This document shows, in pieces, positions 17,357 to 26,646 of a DNA stretch of 64,000 nt. The stretch comes from Paraburkholderia panacisoli (GTDB lineage: Bacteria > Pseudomonadota > Gammaproteobacteria > Burkholderiales > Burkholderiaceae): assembly GCF_008369935.1 (NCBI RefSeq), contig NZ_VTUZ01000018.1, forward strand, positions 112,771 through 176,770, written 5' to 3'. The notes beneath the pieces were generated by a model that worked only from the letters and a program-made list of their open reading frames with translations, was not told the origin of the DNA and did not search any database. Both the position numbers and the translations under genes were made by a program. Positions within the stretch are counted from its first letter, which is position 1, and each line of letters begins with the position of its first letter.

Positions 17357-18742
17357 ATGGAACCTTCAAGCAAGGCGATGTGGGCGAACGCGCGCGCATC
17401 GCGAGTGATCGACGTGCAGCAGTTGCTCGACGAACAGCCGGTCGGGCGCTTTCAGATTCTCGTGTTGCTGATGTGCATGTTCATCGTCACGCTCGACGGG
17501 CTCGACACCGTGATGGTCGGTTTCATCGCGCCGGCGTTGTCGAGTGCGTGGGCGGTTCCGCGCGATGCGCTCGGCCCCGTGATGAGCGGCGGGCTGCTCG
17601 GCCTCGCGTTCGGTGCGCTGTGCGCGGGGCCGCTGGCGGACCGCTTCGGCCGCAAGACGGTGATGACGTGCGCGGTGCTGTTCTTCGGCGTGTGGAGTCT
17701 CGGCTCGGCGTTCGCGACCAACATCGGCGAATTGACGGTGCTGCGCTTTCTGACCGGCCTCGGGCTCGGCGCGTCGATGCCCAACGCCGCGACGCTGATG
17801 GCCGAATACGCGCCGCAACGCTGCCGCGCTTTGATGGTGACGACGGTGTTCTGCGGCTTCACGCTCGGCGCGGCGAGCGGCGGTTTTGTCAGCGCGTGGC
17901 TGATCGCGTCGCACGGCTGGCACTCGGTGCTGATCCTCGGCGGCGTGCTGCCGATTCTCTACGTGCCGCTGATGATCAAATGGCTGCCGGAATCCGCGCG
18001 TTTTCTCGCGCTCAAGCAGACGCGCCGTGCGCGCCTCGTGACGGTGATGAACCGCCTCGAACCCGGCATGGCCGATCACACGACGCGCTTCGCCGCGCAT
18101 GAAACGCCGCAGCGCGAACGCAGCCCGGTGCGTCTGATCCTCTCGCGCGACTACGCGTTCGGCACGCTGATGCTGTGGGCCTGTTACTTCGCCGGCCTGC
18201 TGACGGTGTACCTGCTCGGCAGCTGGCTGCCGACGCTGATTCGCGGCGCGGGCTTCACGCTTGCCGAAGCGGCGCTGGTCGGCGCGCTGTTCCAGGCGGG
18301 CGGCACCATCGGCTCGCTCGCGATCGGCTGGCTGATGGACCGCTTCAATCCGCATCGCGCGCTGGGCGTGACGGTGTTGCTCGGCGGCGTGCTCGCGTGG
18401 GCCATGGGGCTGCCGGGCCACGGCATCGCCGCGATCGGCATCCTGGCGTTCGGCATGGGCTATTGCATGAACGGCTCCAACACGGGTTTCTGCGCGTTGG
18501 CGGCGGGCTCGTATCCGACCCGTATGCGCGCCACCGGCACGAGCTGGATGCTCGGCATCGGCCGCTTCGGCGGGATTGCGGGCGCGATGCTCGGCGCCGG
18601 CATGCTGCACGCGAATTGGGGCTTCGGCCAGGTGTTCACGTCGCTCGCGATTCCCGCGGCGGTCGGCTCGGCGGCGGTGCTGTTGAAGGGGGCGCGTCAT
18701 CGCGGGCCGGTGTTGCAGGTGAGTGCGGGGATCGGGCATTGA
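17357..18742 (+). CDS. MFS transporter, aromatic acid:H+ symporter (AAHS) type
   Basis: This 461-residue protein has about 12 helices. The first helix carries LDGLDTVMVGFIAPAL, the D-G-x-D pattern typical of AAHS symporters such as PcaK and BenK, and loop 2-3 has ADRFGRK. Such carriers import benzoate-type or hydroxylated ring acids with protons. Its position as the last structural gene before the IclR regulator makes it the likely uptake system for the cluster. GGAGACAAGCAG provides the ribosome-binding site. Confidence 0.9.
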   Translation: MEPSSKAMWANARASRVIDVQQLLDEQPVGRFQILVLLMCMFIVTLDGLDTVMVGFIAPALSSAWAVPRDALGPVMSGGLLGLAFGALCAGPLADRFGRKTVMTCAVLFFGVWSLGSAFATNIGELTVLRFLTGLGLGASMPNAATLMAEYAPQRCRALMVTTVFCGFTLGAASGGFVSAWLIASHGWHSVLILGGVLPILYVPLMIKWLPESARFLALKQTRRARLVTVMNRLEPGMADHTTRFAAHETPQRERSPVRLILSRDYAFGTLMLWACYFAGLLTVYLLGSWLPTLIRGAGFTLAEAALVGALFQAGGTIGSLAIGWLMDRFNPHRALGVTVLLGGVLAWAMGLPGHGIAAIGILAFGMGYCMNGSNTGFCALAAGSYPTRMRATGTSWMLGIGRFGGIAGAMLGAGMLHANWGFGQVFTSLAIPAAVGSAAVLLKGARHRGPVLQVSAGIGH

Positions 18743-18819
18743 CCTGGGCAGTTGGCTCGGGCCGTTGACTATGGCCGGTTTTCCCGCCAGCCCGCTGCCA
18801 ACGTGCTTGAGTTCCGATA

Positions 18820-18834
18820 TGGAATCGTGTTCTC
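18820..18834. promoter_or_regulatory. Weak IclR-type site upstream of the regulator gene
   Basis: TGGAATCGTGTTCTC matches 11 of 15 positions of the palindrome at 11919-11933. It overlaps the partial dyad TTCCGATATGGAA. It lies 36-50 bp upstream of the IclR start, where autoregulation would be expected. The match is weaker than the other two copies. Confidence 0.55.
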
Positions 18835-18869
18835 ATTCGGGATCGAAATCGAACTGAGAGTGCAACATC

Positions 18870-19724
18870 ATGGCGGGGAATCTGGAGCGGGCGCTGGCCA
18901 TCATCGAGTTGCTGGCGCGCCAGGGTGGCAGCATGCAACTGGCTGCGATTGCCGACACGCTGAACATTCCGCGTAGCGGCACGCACCGGCTGCTCGCGGA
19001 GTTGAGCGAAGAAGGCTATGTGCGCCAGGACGAACACGGCGAATACGTGCTGGCGCTCAAACTGGTGTCGCTCGCGCTGATGTGGCTGTCCACCGGCGGC
19101 GTGCTCGACATCTCGCAGCCGGTACTCGACCGGCTCGCAGCCGCCTCGGGCGAGCTGGCAAGGCTGGGCGTGGTCGAGGACGATCACATCACTTTCGTCG
19201 GCAAGGCGCAGGGCGCCAAATCCGGTTTGCGCTACGACCCGGACATGGGCAGCCAGCCGCCGCTGCATTGCACCGCGAGCGGCCAGGCCTGGCTGTCGAC
19301 CATGAGCGACGAGGAAGCGCTCGAACTCGTGTCGCGCCAGGGCGGCATCGGCAAGGCGGGCCCGCGCGGGCCGAAGGCGCCGAAGACGATCCAGCAGTTC
19401 CTGCAGGACCTGAACGGCGCGCGCAAGCGCGGCTATGGCATCGCGAGCGAAACCTACGAGGCAGGCATGACTTCGATGGCGGCGGTGATCCGTCATCCGG
19501 TGACGGGGCTGGTGGTCGGCATCGTCAGTCTGGCGGGGCCGACCAGCCGTTTGTCGGACGCGCGTCTGAAAGAACTGGCGCCCGCGCTGCTCGAAGCCGC
19601 GACGGACATGGGCGCGGCCACGTTGAGTTCGCCGTATTTCAAGCGCAGTCTGCGCGTGGCGCCGGTCGCCGCCGTGGTGCAGCCGGTCGAGCCGAAGCGC
19701 AAGGGGCGGCCGCGTGCGGCGTGA
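18870..19724 (+). CDS. IclR-family transcriptional regulator
   Basis: This 284-residue regulator has an N-terminal winged helix-turn-helix (LAAIADTLNIPRSGTHRLL, about residues 24-42) and a C-terminal IclR effector domain with GYGIASETYEAGMTSMAAVI and LHCTASGQAWL. The C-terminus adds a basic Pro-rich tail of about 25 residues. It lies downstream of the ring-oxidation genes on the same strand. Three palindromes of the IclR type in the region make it the likely local regulator; the ligand should be the pathway substrate or an intermediate. Confidence 0.9.
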   Translation: MAGNLERALAIIELLARQGGSMQLAAIADTLNIPRSGTHRLLAELSEEGYVRQDEHGEYVLALKLVSLALMWLSTGGVLDISQPVLDRLAAASGELARLGVVEDDHITFVGKAQGAKSGLRYDPDMGSQPPLHCTASGQAWLSTMSDEEALELVSRQGGIGKAGPRGPKAPKTIQQFLQDLNGARKRGYGIASETYEAGMTSMAAVIRHPVTGLVVGIVSLAGPTSRLSDARLKELAPALLEAATDMGAATLSSPYFKRSLRVAPVAAVVQPVEPKRKGRPRAA

Positions 19725-19909
19725 AGCGTGATACGTGTTTGCGCACGGCGGCAAAGCGCGTCGAGATCGACGCGCCATGAAAAAATAACTGCGTGAGCTC
19801 ATGAGTCCGCGGCATCAAGATGCGCGCTCGCGGGCCGTTAAAGACTTGAGCCTCACCATTCCCACAGACGCTTCCCCGACTCTCGCGACAAGTCCGTCGA
19901 CCACCACTC

Positions 19910-21220
19910 ATGCACACTGCTGCCGGCATCCGCGCCCAGCCATCGCGCGCCGAACTTCGGCGCATCATTACCGCCATCGTGATCGGCAACGGCTTCGTTG
20001 CCTACGATTTCACCGTCTATAGCTTCTCGGCCGTCATCATCGGCAAGCTGTTTTTTCCGTCGGACAATCCGGCGGCGTCGCTGTTGCTCTCGCTCGCCAC
20101 CTTCGGCGCGGGCTTCGTGATGCGCCCGCTCGGCGCGCTGATGATCGGCCACATCGCCGACAGTCGCGGCCGCAAGGCGGGCCTCACCGTATCGCTCACG
20201 CTGATGACGCTCGGCACGTGGCTGATCGCGTGCGTGCCGGGCTATGCGTCGATCGGTCCCGCCGCGACCGTGCTGATGGTGCTCGCGCGGCTGATGCAGG
20301 GGCTCGCCGCGGGCGGCGAGATCGGCCCGGCCTCGGCCTCGCTAATGGAGATGGCTGGCTACGGGCAGCGCTGCTTCATGGTGAGCTGGCGCGGCGCGAG
20401 CCAGGGCGCGGCCGCGTTCGCCGCCGCGCTGATCGGCGCGGGCACCACGGCGCTGCTGTCGCCCGCCGCGATGCACGAGTGGGGATGGCGCATTCCGTTC
20501 GTGCTGGGCGGCCTGATCGGCCCGGTCGGCTGGTATCTGCGACGCCGCATGCCGGCCGCCGCGCCGCTGCAGCGGGTGCGGCTCAGTCCGCGGCGGATGT
20601 TCGCGGAGCATAGACGCCCGCTCATCTGCGGCATTCTGATGATGGCCGCGCCTTCGGTGAGCATCTATATCACCGTGTTCTACATGCCGGCCTATCTGGT
20701 CCGGACGCTGCATCGGCCGCCTGCGATCAGCTTGTTGACGGCCTGCCTGTCCGGCCTCGCGATCCTCGTGACGACGCCGCTGATCGCACGCGCGGCCGAC
20801 CGGCTCGCGAGCCGCAAGACCTTGCAGTACGCGTCGCTGCTGGCGCCGCTGAGCGTGACATGGCTGGCTTTCCGCGCGCTGACCCACGGCGCGGGCGATC
20901 TCGCCGCGCTGGTCATCATCACGGCGTATGTGGTGCTGGCGCTCAACAACGCCGGCGCCAGCTCTGTGCTGATGATGGAAGCCTTTCCCGAGCAGCGGCG
21001 CGCCGCCGGGCTGTCGGTGATCTACAGCTTCGGCGTGGTGCTGTTCGGCGGCTTTTCGCCGTTCATCGTGACGTGGCTGATCGACTGGACCGGCGATCCG
21101 ATGATCCCGGCCTGGTATCTGATGGGCGCGACCGTGCTGACGCTGATTGCGCTGAAGGCGTTTCCTGAACGAACGGCGGCGCTCGCCTGCGCCGATCGTG
21201 CGGCGCGGGCCCCCGGCTGA
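19910..21220 (+). CDS. MFS transporter, metabolite:H+ symporter (MHS) type
   Basis: This 436-residue carrier shows the MHS opening IGNGFVAYDFTVYSFSAVIIGKLFFP and the loop GHIADSRGRKAGL followed by LARLMQGLAAGGEIGPASASLME. MHS carriers import organic acids, betaines or shikimate. No good ribosome-binding site is seen before the ATG at 19910, but no better start exists in frame. It converges with the AraC gene, whose stop is only a few bases away. Whether it belongs to the IclR cluster is not clear, because a 185-bp gap separates them and no palindrome was found. Confidence 0.88.
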   Translation: MHTAAGIRAQPSRAELRRIITAIVIGNGFVAYDFTVYSFSAVIIGKLFFPSDNPAASLLLSLATFGAGFVMRPLGALMIGHIADSRGRKAGLTVSLTLMTLGTWLIACVPGYASIGPAATVLMVLARLMQGLAAGGEIGPASASLMEMAGYGQRCFMVSWRGASQGAAAFAAALIGAGTTALLSPAAMHEWGWRIPFVLGGLIGPVGWYLRRRMPAAAPLQRVRLSPRRMFAEHRRPLICGILMMAAPSVSIYITVFYMPAYLVRTLHRPPAISLLTACLSGLAILVTTPLIARAADRLASRKTLQYASLLAPLSVTWLAFRALTHGAGDLAALVIITAYVVLALNNAGASSVLMMEAFPEQRRAAGLSVIYSFGVVLFGGFSPFIVTWLIDWTGDPMIPAWYLMGATVLTLIALKAFPERTAALACADRAARAPG

Positions 21221-21223
21221 GCG

Positions 21224-22261
21224 CTACGTCGCGTTGCCAAGCCGCAGTTCGAATGCGCGGGCGCGCATGTCCTGCGGGCTCATGTCGAACGCGCGGCGAA
21301 ACGCGCGGGTGAAGTCGGAAGGGCTTTTGAAACCGAGCCCATACGCGATTTCCCCGACCTGCAGATGCGGAAAACGGACTAGTTCGTCCGCCGCTTCCCG
21401 CAACCGCCGGTTGCGAATATAGGCGCCGAGCCCGCCCTCGTGCTCGAACCAGCGGTAGATGGTCGCGCGCTTCAGTTGCAGCGCCTGAACGACGTTGGTC
21501 GGCGTGAGGTCGCCGTGATGCAGGTTGGCCTCGACATAGCGGCGCACCTGTCCCATCAATGCAGCCTGCAGCGCCGCGCGGTCCGCGCCGTTCAGACGCG
21601 CCGCCTTGCGAAACGTGGCGAGCAGCAACTGGGCGCCCGCGTGCAGCGCGTCGATCGCGCTGGCCGGATCGAGCGACGGAATTTCGCGGGCGACCGCCGC
21701 GAGATGATCCAGCACGACGCCGGCCAGCGGCGACTGCTTCTGCACGATGCGGCCGTGAATGCCGGCGCCGTCGCGCAAACCTTCGTCGACGACGCCGGCC
21801 GGCACGAACAGGCTCAGCAGCCGGCATTTGGGTCGTTCCGCGCGGAACGGCTGGTTCAGATCGAACGCGACGATGCCTTGCACCGAACCCGCCTCGGTGC
21901 GCTTTTTGCGCATGCCGCTCACGTGGCCGACTTCGCCTTCGAGGAAGAGGTGAAACACGTAGTCGCGCCGCGTGTCGGCGGATACGCGGGCCACCGAGCG
22001 TTCCAGCCGCATCGAATCGGTGCTGCAGTCGGTGAACACCATGCCGCCGACCGCATATAAATCGATTTCACCGTCGAACCCCCCGGCGAGTTGCTCCTTC
22101 GACGGCGGCGCGTCGACCACATGGCCCACCCGTTGGCGCCACGCGAGGAACTGCTGGTCCGCCGCGAGGCCGCGCGTGCTGAACCGGCTCGTCGAAATGG
22201 CGGAGCGCGAATCGGCGGCGGCGGCCGCGGCCAGGTGTGGCGGCAGGGAACGCTGGGTCAT
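21224..22261 (-). CDS. AraC-family regulator
   Basis: This 345-residue protein has an N-terminal AraC-binding-like sensor region (about residues 35-200) and a C-terminal AraC/XylS DNA-binding domain with two helix-turn-helices (LTPTNVVQALQLKRATIYRWF and VGEIAYGLGFKSPSDFTRAFRRAF). The start at 22261 is preferred because the 33 residues before it in frame are Pro-rich and unlike the family. It converges with the MHS transporter gene and could regulate it. The ligand is unknown. Confidence 0.85.
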   Translation of the reverse strand: MTQRSLPPHLAAAAAADSRSAISTSRFSTRGLAADQQFLAWRQRVGHVVDAPPSKEQLAGGFDGEIDLYAVGGMVFTDCSTDSMRLERSVARVSADTRRDYVFHLFLEGEVGHVSGMRKKRTEAGSVQGIVAFDLNQPFRAERPKCRLLSLFVPAGVVDEGLRDGAGIHGRIVQKQSPLAGVVLDHLAAVAREIPSLDPASAIDALHAGAQLLLATFRKAARLNGADRAALQAALMGQVRRYVEANLHHGDLTPTNVVQALQLKRATIYRWFEHEGGLGAYIRNRRLREAADELVRFPHLQVGEIAYGLGFKSPSDFTRAFRRAFDMSPQDMRARAFELRLGNAT

Positions 22262-22585
22262 GAGTCGGTCGCGGCTGGCAGATCGGTGCGGTTGCGGTGG
22301 CAAGGGCGGCGGCAAGCGGATCGGTAATCGAACCGCAAGCGAACCAGAAAAGTGGGGCATTTCACACGTTGTCGCCCAATATTGAGACGCATGGTAAAGC
22401 CTAACAAAAAAGATGCCTTATCGTCAGCGGATTAGATTGCAGATCGTATTCGCTGACGCCGCCGTGCAGGAGTTGGCGGCGGCCCCCGGATTCGTCACTG
22501 CGCGTCAATGAGCGCCGAGCGCGATGTGCGGCGCAAGGGTCCGAGGTATCCGCTTTGCCGGCAGGTCATTCACGGGGTGGGAAAG

Positions 22586-22870
22586 ATGAGCGGCACGATC
22601 AAGCAACCGACCGCGCAAGGCGGTGGGCGGCGTCCGGCCAGTCTGGTGGACAGCCAGTTGGAGCATCTCGAGAACATGGTCGAGTACGTGGCGCGCGGGG
22701 GCGCAGCCGGCGTGCTGCAGGCGTTCGACCATGAGTATTGGGAAAAGCGCCTGCGCGCGCTCGAAGAGACCCATGAACTGATTGCGAGTCAGCGCGAACG
22801 CATCGCGAGGCTGCAGGGAAGGCTGGCGATGCAGGCGCAACTGGGGCTCAAGCGGCGCACCGCCGCTTGA
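22586..22870 (+). CDS. Conserved-type hypothetical protein with coiled coil
   Basis: I do not recognise a named family. The protein of 94 residues has a Gly/Arg-rich N-terminus and then a long amphipathic helix from about residue 20, with heptad-like spacing in LEETHELIASQRERIARLQ. It has no signal peptide or membrane segment. The start at 22586 has GGGGTGGGAAAG upstream; an ATG at 22508 is possible. It stands alone between the AraC gene and a long intergenic stretch. Confidence 0.6.
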   Translation: MSGTIKQPTAQGGGRRPASLVDSQLEHLENMVEYVARGGAAGVLQAFDHEYWEKRLRALEETHELIASQRERIARLQGRLAMQAQLGLKRRTAA

Positions 22871-23622
22871 GCCAGTAAGGAAACGGAACGCGAGGGCCGG
22901 GGTAGTAAAGCAGGGGAGAACCACAGCGATGCCGGCAGGCATTGCTAATAAAAATGGCAGGACCTGAGAGAAAGTGACGATGACGCGAACGGGCCCGCAG
23001 AGGTCCGTCGCTCGTCGCCCTAGTACCGAATAGAACACTTGCGGAACGAATCCATGCCGTTTCGCCGGCTGTTTTGCCCACCAGCGGCGGTCGATGATTT
23101 CCCCACACGCTCACGATAATCGGCGCGCATTGCGCCCGCTTTGCTGTCAATCCTGCGTCACGTCGACGAAAATAGCCGGAATTACACAGCCTATTTTCAT
23201 ATGAATCGTAGGCAGCCATTTAATAAAGGCATTTTCGCGGTAATTATGACCGCATTTAAACGGGGAGCGATTAAATACTGCGTATGCGAAACACGCAGTT
23301 AATCTAGCGCTGATAAACTGTGCGCCTGAGCAGTGCGGCAAGGTCTTTTACGCCATCGTCCGTTCCCTCGATTCCGGCAATGCAAACTGCCCGGAAAGAC
23401 GGTACAAACAGGCCTTTTCCGCGATTTGGAAGACGCGTTCACGCCACATACTGGCCGAGGTGAGCGCAGTTAAAAGGGACATATTTCAGGTTGTTCTTTC
23501 TGGTTGTCCTTTCTTCCCTGCACGCGTGGTGTTTCGCATCAGCGATTTTCCTCGCCAAACTCATCCTCTCTGATTTTGATCAGTATCGGGGCTTGCTTTG
23601 AGCCCGTTTTTGGAAGTGACTC
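22871..23622. other. Intergenic region, locally AT-rich
   Basis: This 750-bp stretch holds no reading frame with convincing codon use. The part from about 23150 to 23340 is clearly richer in A and T than its surroundings (for example ATTTAATAAAGGCATTTTCG), so it may contain the promoter of the FtsH-like gene or a remnant of foreign DNA. I see no tRNA, intrinsic terminator or repeat in it. Confidence 0.5.
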
Positions 23623-25527
23623 ATGAAGCCGGGAAATCAATCGCTTGGAAAGAAACGCACTCGCAAGATCGTCTTCGCGGTGCTTGCCGTGTGCATCGCG
23701 GCGCTGCTCGGCGTGGGCTTCTGGCATTCCCAGCAGCGCGCCGCGCAGAGCGCGCCGGCGCTGACCGGCATCGCGAGCCAGATGCGCAACGACACGTCGG
23801 CATGGACGCACCAGGAGAAAGACGCATCGCAGATGCTGCGCGATATTCACGACGCCAACGTCGTCGCGATCGGCGTAAGCCCCAGCGCCATTCTGGTGTC
23901 GACGCGCGGCGGCGCGAAGTACTTCGTCACCGACCACAACGCGACGTTCTCGCATGCGCTGCTGCTCGGCGAGCCCAAGGCCGGCCAGGCCGCGCCGTAT
24001 CAACTCGTGTGGCTGCCTGATGCGGACATCCAGACCGGCGGCGAGCGCTGGACCCAGACGCTCGACCACTTGCGCGACGCCATCAGCGTGCTGCTGCCGC
24101 TGTTGCTGATCGGCGGGATGGTGTGGTTCATGCGGCGCGAAATGAAAGGCGGCGCGAAGCTGCTCACCGAAACGCCCGCGCTGCGTTTCGACGACGTGAT
24201 CGGCGCGGGCGAAGCGAAGGCCGCGCTCGCGGACATTCGCGGCTACCTGTCCGATCCGAAGCAGTTCACGTCGATGGGTGTGCGAGCGCCGTGCGGCATT
24301 CTGATGGTGGGCGGTCCGGGCGTCGGCAAGACCCGGCTCGCGCAGGCGCTGGCCGGCGAATGCGGCGCGAGCTTCATCTCGATCACCGGCAGCTACTTCA
24401 GCGCGAAGTACTATGGCGTCGGCATCCAGAAGGTCAAGCATCTGTTCGAACTGGCCCGCGAGAACGCGCCTACGGTGATCTTCATCGATGAAGCCGACGG
24501 GCTCGCGAAACGCACCGACACGGGCGGCGGTCCGGTCGAAGCCGAGAGCAATCGCATCATCAACCAGTTGCTGGCGGAGATGGACGGCTTTGCTTCGAAC
24601 GAAGGGGTCATCATCGTTGCCGCGACGAATCATCCGGACAATCTCGACGAAGCGCTGCGCCGGCCCGGCCGTTTCGATCGCACCGTGCAGGTCCGTTTGC
24701 CCGATCGCGAAGACCGCGCGAAGATTTTCCGCTTCTACGCGGAGAAGCTGAAGTCGAAGTCAGCGGACATCGACTATGACCAGCTTGCGCGTCTCACCAC
24801 GGGCTTGTCGCCGGCTACGGTGGCGATGGTCGTGAATCAGGCGGGGCTCGTCGCGCGCAAGGCCGGCGACACGGAAATCGCCTCCAGGCACTTCATGGAA
24901 GCGATCAAGATCGCCCGCATCGGCGATGTGAGCGGCGCGGAGCGCGCGCTCAGCGAAGACGAACGCACGCGTATCGCGGTGCATGAAGCGGGGCATGGGC
25001 TGGTCGCCGCGCTGCTCGGCACCGGCGTGCTGGAAGAGGTCACGATCCTGCCGCGCGGCGGCGCGCTGGGTGTCGCCCTCATCACCAAGGCGCAGGACAA
25101 GCATCTATATCGCGAGACCGAGATCCGCAACGAGATCCAGGTTCTGCTCGGCGGCCGCAACGCCGAAATTCTGACGTTCTCCGAAGCATCTAGCGGGGCC
25201 GCGTCGGATTTGCAGGAAGCGTCGCGGATCAGTCTCGACATGGTGTCGAAGTTCGGCTTCAACAGCGACGGCGATCTGTTCAGTCTCGCGGCGCTGCCGT
25301 CGCAGTACGCGGGCCTGCAAATGAAGAGCGCGATCGAGCATGCGAACGTGCTGCTCAAGGAATTGAACGAACTGTGCTACGGCCTTCTGCAAGCCTACGA
25401 GCCGGTGCTGCGCGCAATCGCCGACGAACTGCTGGAGCACGAGACCGTACCCGGCGAAACGGTTTACCGGTTGATCCGCGAACACAAGAGCACGCTCACG
25501 ATCGTCCACGAGCCGGCCGCGGCTTGA
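23623..25527 (+). CDS. FtsH-like AAA+ membrane metalloprotease (M41), additional paralogue
   Basis: This 634-residue protein has two N-terminal membrane helices (about residues 16-34 and 153-170) that flank a small periplasmic domain of about 115 residues. The AAA+ module shows Walker A GGPGVGKT, Walker B VIFIDEADG and the second region of homology ending RRPGRFDRTVQV. The M41 zinc site is H454-EAGH, with a candidate third ligand Asp in SGAASDLQEAS. It would extract and degrade membrane or soluble proteins with ATP. The housekeeping ftsH is normally beside rlmE; here the gene stands alone, so this looks like an accessory copy. GGAAG precedes the ATG. Confidence 0.9.
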   Translation: MKPGNQSLGKKRTRKIVFAVLAVCIAALLGVGFWHSQQRAAQSAPALTGIASQMRNDTSAWTHQEKDASQMLRDIHDANVVAIGVSPSAILVSTRGGAKYFVTDHNATFSHALLLGEPKAGQAAPYQLVWLPDADIQTGGERWTQTLDHLRDAISVLLPLLLIGGMVWFMRREMKGGAKLLTETPALRFDDVIGAGEAKAALADIRGYLSDPKQFTSMGVRAPCGILMVGGPGVGKTRLAQALAGECGASFISITGSYFSAKYYGVGIQKVKHLFELARENAPTVIFIDEADGLAKRTDTGGGPVEAESNRIINQLLAEMDGFASNEGVIIVAATNHPDNLDEALRRPGRFDRTVQVRLPDREDRAKIFRFYAEKLKSKSADIDYDQLARLTTGLSPATVAMVVNQAGLVARKAGDTEIASRHFMEAIKIARIGDVSGAERALSEDERTRIAVHEAGHGLVAALLGTGVLEEVTILPRGGALGVALITKAQDKHLYRETEIRNEIQVLLGGRNAEILTFSEASSGAASDLQEASRISLDMVSKFGFNSDGDLFSLAALPSQYAGLQMKSAIEHANVLLKELNELCYGLLQAYEPVLRAIADELLEHETVPGETVYRLIREHKSTLTIVHEPAAA

Positions 25528-26042
25528 GGATGGCTTTGTCGGGCGTGCGGCCTTGATGGCAGCGCGCCCACGATGCCGACAATGCGCTTACAGCGGGATG
25601 TTGGCGTCGTTAGAATCTGCTGCGCTTTTGTCGGATATGTCCGGATACGCGGCCTATACTGATTCACGCAGCGCCACTTGACGCGCCGCTGCTGACTCAC
25701 GAAGTCAGCCACTGTGCGGAATTCAGTGCGGTTTCCCTGCCCGCATCCGCCGACCCCAGGCCCTCAATCAGTGCCTGGTGAACCATCCACTATTCGCTAT
25801 CTTCCAATGTCGGTCCGCGGCGGGCATCACCGCGCCGCTCGTATTGCCGACCGCACCACGCCGTAGCTCGCTGGGCGACTCGCATGGACGAGTATCGCCC
25901 TCGCTATCGTTGGCTTGGCCAACAGTGCTGGTTGCGCACGGCCAACTTCGTTTAATCGCACTGAATGGCACGATCAATTTAGTTAGGTAACCGAAATATT
26001 TTTGGATTGAGTAGTGGCTAATTGAATTGCAAGGAGATTGAA
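25528..26042. other. Intergenic region with a small dyad
   Basis: No supported gene lies here. GCTGACT / AGTCAGC with a 5-nt loop forms a hairpin at 25691-25709 without a T-run. The last 60 bases are AT-rich and end in AAGGAG before the secreted-protein gene, so its promoter is probably there. Confidence 0.45.
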
Positions 26043-26624
26043 ATGAACACCAAACGTATCAGCGTCCTTTCGGCGACCGCCGCAGCCCTTCTCGCCCTGA
26101 GTGGCGTGGCCCATGCCGACGGGGCGTGCTCGACCGGATCGTTGCGGGGCGCGTATGGCTTCAGCGCCCACGGGCAGTTGATTGGACTGCTGGATTCGAC
26201 GGGCGGCGTTCACGCGTTCGTGACGCAACCGTTGCTCAACGACGTCGCACTCGTAACCTTCGACGGCGCCGGGGGCTTCGACCGGGTCGACACCGGCACG
26301 ATCAACGGCGCGCCGAAAGGCGGCACGGCTGATTTCACCGGCTCGCAAAAGGGCACCTATACGCTGAATTCCGATTGCACCGGCACGATGACCATTCGAT
26401 ACGACAGCGGGGTGGTTCTGCTGCTCGAAATGGTCGTCACCGATGATGCCCGGCTCATCAAGGCCGTCATCCTCGGCGAGACCATCTACACTGCCTCCCC
26501 GACCATCGACAAGACGACCTGTCAGGCACCGTGTCAGGAAGCCGTGGACGTCAGCTTCGACGGCCGGAAAATCGGCGGGCAGCAGCAGCAGCAGCAGGAG
26601 CGGGAGCGGGGCCGAGATCACTGA
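26043..26624 (+). CDS. Secreted hypothetical protein with C-terminal polyglutamine tract
   Basis: This 193-residue protein has a clear signal peptide (MNTKRISVLSATAAALLALS, cleavage expected after AHA near residue 25). The mature part is beta-rich and low in charge, with the pattern GAYGFSAHGQL and GTYTLNSDCTGTMTIRYDSG, which recalls small secreted lipocalin-like beta barrels; this is a visual impression only. Four cysteines are present in the mature part and may form disulfides. The C-terminus ends in six glutamines and the charged tail ERERGRDH, encoded by a CAG repeat. AAGGAG lies 6 bases before the ATG. No operon partner is evident. Confidence 0.75.
   Translation: MNTKRISVLSATAAALLALSGVAHADGACSTGSLRGAYGFSAHGQLIGLLDSTGGVHAFVTQPLLNDVALVTFDGAGGFDRVDTGTINGAPKGGTADFTGSQKGTYTLNSDCTGTMTIRYDSGVVLLLEMVVTDDARLIKAVILGETIYTASPTIDKTTCQAPCQEAVDVSFDGRKIGGQQQQQQERERGRDH
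26580..26597 (+). repeat. (CAG)6 trinucleotide repeat
   Basis: Six uninterrupted CAG units encode QQQQQQ near the C-terminus of the secreted protein. Because the unit is three bases, length changes would alter the tract without shifting the frame. Confidence 0.85.
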
Positions 26625-26646
26625 AGGCCATCGCCGGCCCGTGCCG

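Noticed and set aside
17366..18739. A 457-codon minus-strand frame opposite the AAHS carrier
   Set aside because: Its sequence is almost entirely Arg/His/Ala/Gln repeats; the carrier on the plus strand has family motifs.
25691..25709. Hairpin GCTGACT/AGTCAGC considered as terminator of the FtsH-like gene
   Set aside because: It has no T-run and lies 164 bp past the stop; it may be chance.
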